Assembly: GCF_026210795.1 (NCBI RefSeq)
Contig: NC_089439.1
Coordinates: forward strand, 4,650,001-4,714,000
Source: Rhizophagus irregularis
Taxonomy: Eukaryota > Glomeromycota > Glomeromycetes > Glomerales > Glomeraceae
Direction: 5' to 3'
Length of the DNA: 64,000 nucleotides
A program made the position numbers and the translations under genes. The notes under the pieces are model-generated. The model was given only the letters and a program-made list of their open reading frames with translations, made no database searches and was not told the DNA's origin. Positions 48,582-60,897 of the stretch are shown here, piece by piece; the stretch's first letter is position 1; each line of letters begins with the position of its first letter.

Positions 48582-50540
48582 GGTAAGGACTAAATTCTTG
48601 ATCCCATTTCCTATAATTCTATTTCTAATTTATATATTTATAGGTTCATTTAAGATATCCAACATCAATCGATAATATGCAATAATTTCCTTGATAACCA
48701 ACCACTTATTATTAAATATGTATTAGTAGAATATATTTTCTGTTATATGGTACTCATCCATTTATAAGGTTATTAACGTATTAACGTTAGTTAAGTAAAA
48801 GTTATGTATCTATAAGACTTAATAATTATTGAGAGTAATTCATACATATCAGATATTACATGATACTGCAACAATAAATTATGATTTTAGTAATTATTTA
48901 AATTCATTAGCAGAAGTTCCTTGATCAGTTATTTCCAGAGGCTAAGTAAAGTTATAAATGGTTGGAAATGCTACATAACACGGCAATAAGTTTTAAAGCA
49001 GTACAAATAAGTAGCTTCGTTTACCTAAGAAAAACGCTAATGGAGTATTTTTAATATTTTGTTCAATAACACCGGAGCGTAATCATGTAGAGAGTTATCT
49101 ATGATTGCATTGTATATACAGTATACCAACTGAATACGTAAAAAAAAAGAATTGCTAATAAAACATTAAAGAATAATTTTTGAGATGAAATATATGAAAC
49201 TTGATTTAAATAAAAAAAATAAATTTATTCGTAATCCTTAGATTTTGATTTTCAAGAAATTTTACTTGCAAAAAGTTATTCTAAAAATACATGATTTACA
49301 TTTCCTAAAACAAAACACTAAACTGTTCGCCATCAAAAATCTGTATATACTATAATTTTAACTGAGATTGGCACAGAATTTATTATAAACAAGATTTTTT
49401 TGATGGAAATTCTATCAAATCTTCACTAATAGATTTCAGTGTCGAACAACTCGTTGAACAATTCCTCTTGGGATTTCTTAACCCAAGGCTTGAGATCCTA
49501 TCGATGCATTATAAATAATAACTTTTATCGCTAATACAGTTTAAAAGCATCACGTCAAAATAAACAATATACTTAAAGCCTTCTCTTTTGTGTAAATGTT
49601 TTTAACAATTACTTTATGATTCTGTAAATTAAGTAGAATTTTCTATTTTTATTTTATAATATATTAATGAACTTTGAAAAAAAAAGAAAAGAAATTAGCG
49701 TAACGTATATTTTGTTTAAAAAAAATGAATTTACCTTAATCAAATCATCATAAAAAAAATCGTGAGACAAGAAAATGTAAAAGGATATTTGAAGCGTGGA
49801 AAAAATAAAGACGTGGCTTATCAAAAAAGTTACACCAAATTAAATAGCACGTCAAAAGGTTTTTGCCATTTAGCACATTTTGAGAAATACTATACACGCT
49901 AAAAAATTGTAAATTGTAAAAATATAAAATTTATTATTTTTATTAAACCCAAAGTTGTACCGGAAATATAAAAGAATAACATAGGGAGAAACTTTAAAAT
50001 AGGAATTAAGAGTATAATTTATTATTCTATGATAGATCGGGCACATAAAGCTAACCTGCCAGTTTCTCCTTAATGTCTAGTCCCTTTGCTACTAGTCCTC
50101 TACTAAGTAAAAAAAATAATAATAATAATAAAAGAAAAGCAAATAAGAACAGTACATTAAAAAAATTAGTTAACAAAAAAAGCGTATGTATCTACCGCAG
50201 CCGCCTCATCAAAACTATAATAATAATTTGTTTGGAACTGTGACATTTTATTATAGAGAACGCGTGAACCACATGAGTATATAGTAAAGTAGTATGGTAC
50301 GATATAATATAATAAGTAAAGTATTATCAGGTACGATCTAAAAAGCAATAAAGCACAATACCGTCCGTACAATTATTGATTTATTTGGAATTTTAAATAC
50401 CGCCTATGTATGAGTCTCATACACATAAATTATATAATTCATCGTTATAATACATACAGTATATGAATAATATGATCTATTTTTAATAATCGTGGATTTA
50501 ATTTTAATCACTTGAAAGCATAAAACTCTGGCCCAGCATT
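48582..50540. other. Mostly gene-free interval
   Basis: A coding-like fragment lies at 49366-49518 (see separate entry). At 50180-50260 the minus strand has a short frame encoding MSQFQTNYYYSFDEAAAVDT, possibly a lone exon. Nothing else is recognised. Confidence 0.4.
49366..49518 (+). pseudogene. Unidentified coding fragment
   Basis: An open stretch of 50 codons, IKSSLIDFSVEQLVEQFLLG then FLNPRLEILSMHYK and a stop, preceded by an in-frame TGA. The residue pattern looks like a helical protein C-terminus rather than random AT-rich translation. Family unknown. Confidence 0.35.
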
Positions 50541-50549
50541 AGGAGATTG

Positions 50550-51240
50550 TTTCTAGAGAATTACTAAATAATCATAAATCTAACTTTCAGACGTTATTTT
50601 GTTAAATAACTTACTAATTTCTAACACACTTCTGGAATAAAGTTTATACCGACAGTCAAACCTTTATACGGGATATATATGAAATATAGTTATATAGTGG
50701 GAAAATAAAATTTCAAGTTTTATCGGTATATCGAATATGAGTTAGACTTACTCCTATAATTATTTATTGAGACATCTCCGTTTAAAAGTGATCAATATAT
50801 TATTAGTCATGATGTCACAGAGTCGGATATTGATAAATTACGCGATATATCTCTGAGTTACTCATATTTTGAATTAATAGTTGCGTAATTTTGTGTATAC
50901 CCACTGATTATTTTTTTCTATAAATAAACCACATTTTGGAATTTTTTTTTATAACGAGAGATATAATATCTCTCTAATAATATCTCTAATAACTCATTTT
51001 TTTATAACGAGAGATATAATATCTCTCTAATAATATCTCTCTAATAACTCATTTTTTTTATAATATCTCTCTATAATATCTCTCTCTCGTTTTTTTTCTC
51101 GTCTTTTTTTTTATAACTCGCATTTTTTTTTATAATATCTCTTTTAATAATAATTCTCTCTTTTTTTTATAATATCTCCCTCGTTTTTTTTTAATAATAT
51201 CTCTCTCTCCATTTTTTTTTTATAATATCTCTGTTTTTTT
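50550..51240 (+). repeat. Dispersed repeat related to 18690-19420, ending in ATCTCT microsatellite
   Basis: Shares with the 18.7-19.4 kb region the strings gtttctagagaattactaaa and agttgcgtaattttgtgtat, followed in both cases by a run of ataacgag/atctct repeats. Parts near 50575-50640 appear inverted relative to 18980-19010. The two loci carry rearranged copies of one longer repeat. Confidence 0.55.
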
Positions 51241-51245
51241 TAAAA

Positions 51246-51907
51246 AAATCTTATCCTGGTGGAGAGCATGTCTATGCTTTGGCTAGTTCAATTCTAGTCT
51301 AAGATCTTGACGCCCATATTCCTGACAATATCTAGGTTTTATATATCTGGTCGTCACGCATACCGAGGTATCTCTCTCGTACAAAAAGAGTTTGTTTTGC
51401 AGTTTTATTAGTAAAAACGCCCATATTCCTGACGATGTCTAGGTTTTACATCTGGTCGTCACGCGTAACGAGGTATCTCTCTCGTACAAAAGGAGTTTGT
51501 TTTGCAGTTTTATTAGTAAAAACGCCCATTATCTCTGGTGATGTCTAGGTTTTACATCTGGTCACCAGCGTAATGAAGATGGTTGAACTTCTAGACCATA
51601 TGTATAGTATAATATACATAATGTGACTGTAGACGACCTTGGTTTATTGGAAACGTGATAAACCCATAGCATATGCCCCTGTCTCCCGGCTGGTCAGCCA
51701 TAGCATCCCTCTGAGTTTGCCGATTGGTGTTTGAGGTCATAGCTCTTGTAGGTTCATCCATACTTTAAGGTGTTTCTCTTCTTTTTCTGTTTCTTTTCTT
51801 TCTCCTATGTGTTTAAAAGATTAAGCAAACAGATATTTTTTTAAATCTTATCCTGGTGGAGAGCATATCTATGCTTTGGCTAGTTCGATTCTAGTCTAAG
51901 ATCTTGA
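51246..51907 (+). repeat. 65-bp direct repeats flanking a 106-bp tandem array
   Basis: The segment beginning atcttatcctggtggagagc and ending ctagtctaagatcttgac occurs at 51246-51309 and 51844-51907, almost identical. Between them, about 106-bp units starting acgcccatattcctgac repeat at 51310, 51417 and 51522, each containing ctaggttttacatctggtc and a ctcgtacaaaa motif. The third is truncated. It is GC-richer than its surroundings and non-coding. Confidence 0.8.
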
Positions 51908-52382
51908 CAATCATATTTTAATTTTTTTTTTTTTGAAAACGAATATTAAGAAGAGGATCTTTAACAAATTTAGGGCAAAAATCATTTGGGATTTCAATTG
52001 AATCCACAAAATATATTTATATAATTCCCAGAATAAGTGTGCGATTATTTCGTTTTGTTTATTGAAAATGTACAGTCGGTATGTAAAGAATAATGGTTTG
52101 ATTGGCGTCAATACAATAAGTGACCAATGAATTCACGATTAAAATACTATCTCCTATTTACATTTCTCACTAATTATCAAACTTTAATAAACTTTTGTTT
52201 AAAAATTTTTTAGATGACAAATTGAGCATTCTTACGAATTTTTCTTATGATAATTTTTGTTGTCAAATTTTAAAATTATTTTCTAATTTTAAATTCAAAC
52301 AATGATGAACGCCACTACCTGCTGGAATGAAACCGAAAAGCTTTTATAAAATTCAGAAAGGACACTAAGAAAACAAGATGAC

Positions 52383-52533
52383 CCTGTAAAAAAAGTCGAT
52401 CCGTTTTTTATATTCTATCTTTCTTCCGTAAAAGGCTCATATTTCCGGAGTTAATAACCTTATATCACGGGAATTATTTACATTTTCCGTGAATGGATCC
52501 GTGAAAAGGCTCATTTTTACGGAGTTTTTACAG
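52383..52533. mobile_element. MITE with CTGTAAAAA ends (copy 2)
   Basis: Matches 34328-34484 in the same orientation, with several small differences, and ends in acggagtttttacag. Non-coding. Confidence 0.65.
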
Positions 52534-54148
52534 AAATAACGGATAAAATTTTTTAATATGGTGAACAAGAAGACGAAACGCAGTATGATATCTGTTTGTT
52601 CAAGACGTTTTTATAAAGTGTGATAGACTGGATTAAATAGTTCTCTTATCTAATATTAGTTCGAGACAGAACAACCTATTTGTGATATTATGTAGATAAA
52701 ATGAAACGTTAGAATTAGAATATATATTCGAAAACATTCTCATCATCATATATCATCATATGATTAAATTTGTGTTGAAAATTGATCATAATTATTTTGC
52801 CTTAATTACCATATATACTCAGATATTTTCTTAGATAATTGACCAATTCAAAACATTTTCTAGTACTTTGAAGAATATTAATTGAATTTGTTTAATTTTT
52901 ATTTTTTTTTTTCCTAGTTAGTATTTGGCTATTTGCTCTAAAATAACAGTTAATTGCATGTTCAGCTCGGAAAGTATATATAACAGTTCTCTTCTTATGA
53001 TATAATAATAAGCAACTAATAGATACGATAATTATTGTAGTTGCAATACCGCTTCTATCAAGGTGCTGTTGTACTTTGATTAAAATTGTTAATCTACTTG
53101 TAATTTTTTCTATTGTTCATATCAATCATATGAATTTGATTACTTTGACCACCAATATTATAATAGGACTAATTATTTGCACGTAAAAGGGTCTACTGTA
53201 GTGTCTAAAACTATTATTGGATCGGGAATTTCCTCTAAATAATAATAAGTCCCCATTTTGTGCTAGAAATTTAGAATCTGAAATCTAAGATAAATTTGTG
53301 ACTTCTATGTGCTTGTGTACGCTAGCGACAAATTTGCATTAAATAAGAGAATGGTGCAAATACCACAAAGATAATAATAATCTCAACCAGAAGAGAAGAG
53401 ATCCTTCTAGATTTGAGTTAGTTAGTGGATCAAAGAGTAAGAAAATATACTCTTTATCATCAGTCTGGACGTAATTCTCGCAATTTCCAGCCAATTAAAG
53501 AGAAATAAGAAATATTAACAATGAATATTTCGCGGCAGCGCACAAAATCTATTTAAATTTTGCCGGATTTTCCGAAAGCTTTTTGATAAATCCGTAAAAA
53601 TTTTTCAAACCCGGAATTTCTTCGGACATGGCACAGCAAATTTCCGGTAAATTTTATGAATGCCGGAATTTTATTAATATATAATAAAAACGTTAAAATA
53701 TTAATTCTCATTTTCTTGAGTCAAGCTATTATTAATTCTTTAATGCTTAAATCCATATTGTAATAAAGACATAATGAAAATATTTGAGACTTTAGAATTT
53801 ATGCCGAATTGCCAATTAAATAAAAAAAATTTTTTTTTATTGGTTCCAGTCACATGTTCCGATGCAAAAAATGAATTTCCGGAATTTTTTGATTTTTTCG
53901 GAAAATTTCCGGTATTTTTTCAAAAACTTATTGTGCGCTGTTTCGCGGTAAAATTATTAAGCTACAACGGATTTTAAATCGTCCAATCACATGGTTTACT
54001 GCAAAGAAACAGCGCCTAAATTCTAATTTCTTTGTCAAAAAAAAATCTAGGATTAAAAATACTAAAATTCGAGGATTGAATGGGAAAATAGCTCATTAAA
54101 ATTGAAGTTGTTAGTTGATTTTGTTCAATTGTTTATTATGTATACATT
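52534..54148. other. Gene-free interval with one hAT MITE
   Basis: Apart from the element at 53536-53940, no coding sequence or clear repeat is seen. The frame at 53774-53977 lies inside that element and is not a gene. Confidence 0.5.
53536..53940. mobile_element. hAT MITE with CAGCGCACAA ends and 8-bp target duplication
   Basis: CAGCGCACAA at 53536-53545 and TTGTGCGCTG at 53931-53940 are exact inverted repeats. The 8-bp string tttcgcgg is present on both sides (53528-53535 and 53941-53948). The CAG-x-G terminus and 8-bp duplication are diagnostic of hAT. The interior is full of ccggaaatttccgg-type inverted motifs and has no transposase. Confidence 0.85.
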
Positions 54149-54265
54149 TTAATTTTCGTTAAGATCTTCATCTTCCCGACCATAAAATATGGGGGCAGCT
54201 ATACCAACGGCAGCCATATCGTATTTTGTGGATGGTTGAGAGGAGGTGGAGGAGGGTGATAAATG
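54149..54265 (-). pseudogene. Short coding remnant (MAAVGIAAPIFYGREDEDLN)
   Basis: An open stretch HLSPSSTSSQPSTKYD continues in frame into MAAVGIAAPIFYGREDEDLN and a TAA. The FYGREDED string resembles the start of retroelement Gag-like proteins in this fungal group, from memory. It is too short for a firm call. Confidence 0.35.
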
Positions 54266-54348
54266 ATATTTTATATTAAGATTTTTTTCTTTTTATTATA
54301 AAAATAATATAAAGGTTAATAAAGTATTACTGTACATTAGGGTAATTA

Positions 54349-55048
54349 CTAATAAGGCCTCATTCTATAAGGTTCATTAAATTTAGGTTTAAGTTTATAA
54401 TTATGTTCCATAATAAATTCATAACGATATTTTGTATCATTGTGGAGTCGAGGAAGCCGTAAAGAGGTGTCATTAACGTCATACGAGTTACTTCTATTTT
54501 TCGAATTCCAATAATTCTTAACTTGGTTTTCGGCGCGGAGTTTTCCAAATTGTACATACAGGTCTTGAATTACGTATTTCCAATTGATGTATTTTGGTGT
54601 TCGATATTTTTGAGCTAGTTCGATAACGTAACCTTTTTCGTGATCCCCTAGAGGTTGATTACATACTAATATATACTAAATCAATGTATTGAAAAAAAAT
54701 AAATAAATAAATTGATAGACAAAAAGTTTTACTTACATTTTGGATTGAGATAATTTCTCCAACTAAATTATTTTTTTTAAAAAAAAATAAAATGTTAAAA
54801 AGTTCGTAAGTAAAAAAAATATATATATATATATATATTTTAAATAAAATTCATACTGATTAGCAAGTTGTTTTGGCGTATATTGTGGCATTAGCCTAAT
54901 AATCCTTAAAAAACGATCATTATAGCGTCCCCATAACCTCATGAGAAACTTTATACACTTGTTGTCCTGTAGAAGAGCATTTTGTTAATATAACGCAAAA
55001 GAAATAAATAATTAAAGATATTTATACTTTGTTACTAAATGACGGCAT
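54349..55048 (-). CDS. R2R3-type Myb DNA-binding protein (Myb D)
   Basis: Four exons: 55028-55048, 54857-54966, 54737-54762 and 54349-54665, giving 157 residues, with exon lengths identical to Myb C. The protein begins MPSFSNK and contains FLMRLWGRYNDRFLRIIRLM, QLANHWRNYLNPKL-type and ENQVKNYWNSKNR motifs. The last exon differs from Myb C at only a few residues (for example KYINWKY for KYIKWKY and KLRAEN for KLYAEN). It ends in the same EPYRMRPY. It is therefore a recent, apparently intact duplicate in inverted orientation. A nuclear DNA-binding role is inferred from the family. Confidence 0.82.
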
Positions 55049-55500
55049 ATTCTTCTTTTATGGAAAGAACTTTTTATTTTATAGTTCGTGAGAAATAATC
55101 AGATTCAATTCCCAAATAAAAGTTTAACCATTTAATTGCAATGTTAAAAAAAAACTGAGGCTAATATGGTAATTGGAAGCTTTTAATACTTGCGGATACC
55201 TAATTCCGAAAAATGAAATTAAACGTTACGCAATCGTTTTGAATTTTTTGATTATAAATTTAACTTATTTGATTGTTAGAATTTTGACAATCATAATAAT
55301 TTAAATGAACTATCCCAAATTTACATAACCGTTAACTTCTATGTATTATGATCTGCATCTTGCATCTTAAAAACATGAAACACAATTTGCGTAAAAGAAA
55401 TTTATTTTTTTATTTTAATTTTTTTTTTACTATTCTTAATTTAATAATTCGCTGAAAATTCCATAAAAAAGTATTTTCTTTTTAATTTATTTGCTTTTCT

Positions 55501-56093
55501 ATGTCTTCAAACTCTTCTACTGCACACAAATTGAAGAGCCGAGATGAAATAATAAACGAAATTCTTGAGTCAGTAGTTGGAAAAACAAAAGAAGCAGTCC
55601 TAAAGTTACAGAAATACGAGATTTGTGAGACCGAAAAAAAAATTCATGATCGGTAAATAAAATATTTTTTGATTATTTTGTTTTATAAAAGAAGATGTTT
55701 AATTTTTTTTTAAAAAAAAAATATACTCACAAATTTATCATAAATTCCAGATTATTTGCGCGTCAAGACCGTGTAGCCTCACCAAGACCTCCTCCTAATC
55801 AAAATGGTACTGCAAGTAATGAAATAGGAGACGGCGATGGAGGTGTAAATAATGAGATAGGAACGTACATAATTCAAAAGACTTACCCTATTAACACACT
55901 TGTCGCTCCTTTTAATCCCGAGGCGGTTCTCCCTCGACTTGATTACTCCATGACTAAACAAAATTATATTAAGTTTCTTATCATGGAGCCTAAACCGAAT
56001 AATTCTTCAACCTCTTATGATGTAGCGGTAAAGTTGGGTTTATCAGTTATAGCTGGATCAGATTTCAATACGCCAATTTCACTCACCCGTTGA
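55501..56093 (+). CDS. Unrecognised family X protein (X1)
   Basis: Two exons: 55501-55652 and 55751-56093, phase 2, giving 164 residues. The first exon encodes a helical, charged segment (SRDEIINEILESVVGKTKEA...YEICETEKKIHDR). The second has a polar linker (PPPNQNGTASNEIGDGDGG) and a conserved block, APFNPEAVLPRLDYSMTKQN, followed by IKFL. X2 shares the 152-bp helical exon, the intron position and phase, and APFDPTAVLPPLDNSM. X2 has one more 5' exon and a Thr/Ala-rich linker. No known domain is recognised. The C-terminus after the conserved block is unique to X1. Confidence 0.7.
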
Positions 56094-56652
56094 AAAATAA
56101 AAATCTTGCCCCTAAAAGAAAGTCGAAAAAAAAGAACTAGTATTTATTTGATAGAATTGTTAAATAGGAAGAATATTCAATACCATAATAATAATTTTTA
56201 ATATTCGAGTTTATGATATTAAGTGTGTACTTACTTAATTATTTACGATGTTATACAGGTAAAATGAGCGAACGTGACCAAATAATAATAATAAATATTA
56301 ACACTTTCACGTGTAATCATAAATTCTGGAAATTGGCTAAACAAATTCAATTACTTTTGGGTCATATGAATTTCTTGTGTATAGAAAATTGTGCACCCAA
56401 AGAATTTTCGACACAATTAAAATAGGAACGAGCGCTAAATTTGCAACAATAACAAATTAATTTTACCCCTGAATAAATAAAAATATAAACCATTGCTCTA
56501 CCATTCGATTAATCTCTCTTCAAATTATTTCAAATTAACTCAAACACGTTTAACTTGTAAGTTTGCAAATAGTATTCTTTGTTGATTAATAAAATAAAAT
56601 CATTGAAGAAATTAACAATTCCTCAGGCGCATCATATCTTATTAAATACACG
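56094..56652. other. Interval with one doubtful short frame
   Basis: After an acceptor-like cag, 56264-56425 is open (MSERDQIIIININTFTCNHK, then FWKLAKQIQLLLGHMNFLCI). It could be an isolated exon or small protein. No match or partner exon was found. Confidence 0.35.
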
Positions 56653-56947
56653 ATGGATAATAAAGGCAAAGAAAAAAGAAAGCCAAATCAGACGAAACCA
56701 AAGCAAAGGCCAAAACTACCAAAAAATCCTGATGATGATGATAAAGGACCTCGTGACAAGGGAAATAAGGACAAACCGTGGAAACCACCAAGAAAGTAAT
56801 AAGATATATTACATGGAAGAAGTTCAATTAAGTATATAATATTTTAGTGTATACAGTATATAATATACAGTATATTATTATCTTTCTTGTAGGGGGTCAG
56901 GTCCTCGAAGTCCGAGAGGTCAGGAAGATCAGGATTATTATTACTGA
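56653..56947 (+). CDS. Small basic, disordered Pro/Lys-rich protein
   Basis: Two exons: 56653-56795 and 56893-56947, phase 2, giving 65 residues. The protein is almost entirely Lys, Pro, Asp, Gly and Arg (MDNKGKEKRKPNQTKPKQRP, then NPDDDDKGPRDKG) and ends in GQEDQDYYY. There are no hydrophobic core residues, signal peptide or known domain, so it is likely intrinsically disordered. A spliced 5' UTR is possible (donor at about 56559, acceptor at 56619). Codon use is less AT-rich than the intergenic DNA, which supports coding. Confidence 0.55.
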
Positions 56948-57039
56948 TTGGTTTCTTATCATTGAATGATTTCTACTTTCAACATTGTATTATTATATCG
57001 TCCACGAGTTAGTCTACGTTTAAACTGTGTAATTGTTAC

Positions 57040-60000
57040 GATTCATTCAAATTTTATTTGTGCTTATGCTATGCCGGGACTGTATTCGGGATTCCCGAAT
57101 CTAAGATTGATATTAAAAAAATGATCATTCCCAAAAAATAATTATGTAATCTATGAATATAATAAGCAGTTAATTGCGTAATATTTAGTTAGTCGGTCTT
57201 ATTTTGGACTTGTTTTTGAACCTTATAGAATTTGTGCAATGTAATAACGCTTTTATTATTGGTGTCCCGGCATTCTTCAAAATCATAATAACCTACTAAT
57301 CAATTGCTTTTAATATTTCATAAAGCGTCTTTTACTACAAATGTCTCTCAGAATTTTTTTTTTTATCCTATCCCCTCCATAAAATTTCAACCATTATTAA
57401 TCATTTTGAAAATGGCAACAATCAAATTTATCCTATAATTTTATAATTTTATGGAGAGATCTACACGGGGTCCCTTCATATTTTATGTTACCAAATCGAT
57501 ACGAATGTTCTACCATATCACTTCGATGTAAAAAGAAATTACGTAATTGTCTTACATATCCAATAGTTTATATAAAGGAGAAAATTATTTTTTGAGATCC
57601 TGTTTCAAATTTAATTTATTATTAACCTATAATTTACTTCAAAAGTTAGGATTTGACATTTTTTACTCGTCAATTTTTTAATTTCAGATCTTTCCAGACA
57701 AGAAATTCTGAAATTTCAAATGAATTATTGTATTTCTTACATTTTATAACTATTTATAATCATGTAAAAGCAAAGGTACTTTGAGTATATTTTATTCCCT
57801 AACCCTTATATCCATTCGTAGGTTAGATAGGTTGCACCTTGTAGCCTACTTAATGGGTTTTATGTTTGTCAATTTAAAGTAATTAAACAGATTGTTATTC
57901 TCAAATTACCTAGGTTTTACGATAGGCGAGATTGGGATAATTGTCGTATTTACTGTAGACGCGAATTGGTTGATCGCTCTTTTACGGATAATATTGAAGA
58001 ATTTCAACAACTGAAGTATATATTGAAATGTTATCTATTAATCCATAATATATTTTAAAATTAAATCTGGGACTATAAGACAAGATTTTGAATTGGTTAT
58101 GAAATCACGTCCTTCGGTAAAGATTAATGGAGTCAATAATATTTTATAATAACATTTTATTTTGCTAATTTTATATATAATAAATAGTTATTGGATGGGA
58201 AAAGGAGATATCGGTCAAAGACCAAATAACTGAGTTATAGTTCGGTCATTAGAAATACTGTGGTGACCAATAGGAATTAATACACTAATAACGATTTCAA
58301 TATTAGATGTCTCATAAAAATATCCCAATTTGTTATTTTAAGATTTCATGGTAATTAATGGAATTAGAGCTAAATTGTTTGTGATTGAAATGAACAGATC
58401 TTTTAGCATTATTATTATGGAGAAAAAAGTATCTGTGATGAATTATTAGAAGTTTCAGCCACTAATATCTATCTATATGTCTTTAGAGGCATCTGGATAT
58501 CACCAAAACCATAGTATTAGTGCCCTTTTCGGTGCAGATTAATTGATAAATTAAAATTTTCAAAGATCAAGCTCTGATGCGACTTCTCCAGATTTTATAG
58601 GAACAATTGGTTATTGTCCGCCCTTTGGAGAGCGTGATATAATTACTGTAAATATGAATGAAAGGAAATGTGGATTTACTATCAACTCCTTTAGCTCGAT
58701 AATTTGAAAATTAGGAAAAGAAATAGATTTTTTGATTAATGATATTAATGAGTATCTCGATGATTTTGTTTCATGTTAGGAAGAATATGAAATTGAATAT
58801 TTCGCTATATATTTTCTTGTACTTTCATTATTTTAAAACAAAAGGAATTAGGAATTTATTTAGGAGGAAAAAAAGTTTTTAATTTTTTAAATTACGATTT
58901 ACGGTAATACTGGTAATCATTTTTAACTATTTAATTCCGGTCGAAATTGTAAATTTGTCATGTGAATCGCTGATTAATCTGATTTTTTTTTTTCGGCTAA
59001 ATATAAAATGCTACTTTTTCATCACAATCGAAAAAAGAAATGATTCTAATACTTAATGATACCGGTATGTCTCATAAATGAATTTTGATTATTTTAAAGG
59101 GATGAACATTATGACTCTTTAAAAAAAGAGATGTGAAAAATTTAATCTGTTGAAACTGAACATTTAAGTTTATGGTAAGAATATTTTATTTTATTTTTTT
59201 TTATTCTTTTGTGAGTGTGGCTATCTACAAATACTTACTTATCCTTAGTCTTGGTTATAATTAGCATTTAAAGTACCTGCTGCTGTTAAACCTTATACGT
59301 GGAAGAGGAAGTCAAAGATTAAAAAGGTTAATAATAATAATGCTATGGAACAATTGAAAGAGCATGCTAAAAAATCTATCTTCTGAGCTGTAATTGTTGG
59401 ACGACGTTATTCTGAATATGGAGATCCCTTAATCCTCGAACAATATTTAAAAGGAGAGGTGGTAGAAATATTAATAACACTTGGTAATAACGAGTGTAGT
59501 TACAAATTTATACCTTCTCCAATCTAAGGATTTCAAAAAAAAAAATTCAGCCAAGGTTGAGTAATTGGTCGTTGTATTAAGTTATTTTTATACACAGGGA
59601 AGAAAGAAAATTAATTTTTAATCTTTATTTTTATTTTTTACGCGTCATTAGGAGAAGGAAAATCAACAAAAAATGCCGATGGAATAGTGGGAAGAAAATG
59701 GTGAGTGAACGATGATAACAAATTAAAGAAAATATTTATTTATTTATTTATTTATTGATAATTATTCGACTAATATTGTTATATATTGATATATTGTTAC
59801 CAGTGATGAACAAAACTATCAATGATTTGGAACGCAATTCACAATCAACAAATAATAAGATTCAACATACAGTATATTGTAGGTTAGCAAGTGGAAAAGT
59901 CGCATAAAAAAAATTTTTTTAACAACTTAGTCACTTTTAAAAGTATAGTTAAATTAAGATGGATTATCTTTTATAGATATTACTCTTAGAAAGAAAGTTA

Positions 60001-60897
60001 AAAAAAAAGTAGATATATAAAAATTTTTTGATGAGCGATAATTTGTTGGAAATCGGAAGAGAAGATGAGTTAGAGAAGATGGTGCCAAAGAAAAGAATAC
60101 GAAAAAGAGATGAAGATGAAATCAAAAAGTAACATTATCATTTTATAGACAGGTATCCCAGTCTTTAGGAGTTTCCAGCAGAATCATTAACATTTATAAG
60201 CTAGTTTCTTATAAATTTCAGGAGAAATTCTGGTCTGAATCCATACATATTTCTAACACTAAGATAGTATCATATTTTCTTTTACGGAAAAGGTGGTTTC
60301 ATATATGAATTGTCAGCACGTTCCAAAATATTAAAGATACAAGGTCAGATGATAATTCAGAAAAATAATATATATGGTTCTCTATTCAAAATTTTTTGAC
60401 ATGTTATCGATCACTTTATGAGTATATTTCAATGGAAACAAGCTATTATCAGATGATACATATTATATTCTGAAAATTACGCTAGAGAAAGTAGGATGAT
60501 CAAATATACTGAAAGGAGAAAGATCATGAGAATACAATCTAGTTTATTATATAGTATATTCACGAAAACCATAAAAACAAATAAACTTATATTACGATAG
60601 ACTTTATATTCCGATTGGAAGTTAAAAGAGAGGACCATTTAAATACTATTATATTCAAAATATATGAAAACTATATATAATTTACGTAAAAAGGATAGAT
60701 GATTTTTGTTAAAGAGGAAAAAAAAATTAAAGATATATATTTCTATTATTTATTATTGATCAATAATTTACCATTTCTAAGTTCTGATAAGAGAATAGAT
60801 CTATAGCAAATTAATAAATACTATGGTAGTCTATGAAAAATTTAGAACTGTTAATGATCAAATTTTGGGACGAATTAACGTACTTATTAATATAGTT
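57040..60897 (+). pseudogene. Several decayed coding stretches, family not recognised
   Basis: Open stretches with coding character lie on the plus strand, separated by stops and frameshifts. About 57925-58015 has RFYDRRDWDNCRIYCRRELV. About 58083-58150 has QDFELVMKSRPSVKINGVNN. About 58570-58690 has DFIGTIGYCPPFGERDIITV. 59265-59527 follows an AG acceptor and is open except for one TGA (KPYTWKRKSKIKKVN..., AVIVGRRYSEYGDPLILEQY). 60031-60132 is an intact 33-codon frame with a nuclear-signal-like PKKRIRKR. They look like one or more dead genes with lost exon structure. Confidence 0.4.

Noticed and set aside
51246-51310. Possible U1 or U2 snRNA
   Set aside because: Some resemblance to snRNA 5' ends, but the diagnostic ACUUACCUGG (U1) and branch-point-pairing (U2) strings are absent.
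57071-57272. Possible MITE with atgccgggac ends
   Set aside because: Only about 10 bp of inverted match and no target duplication could be seen.
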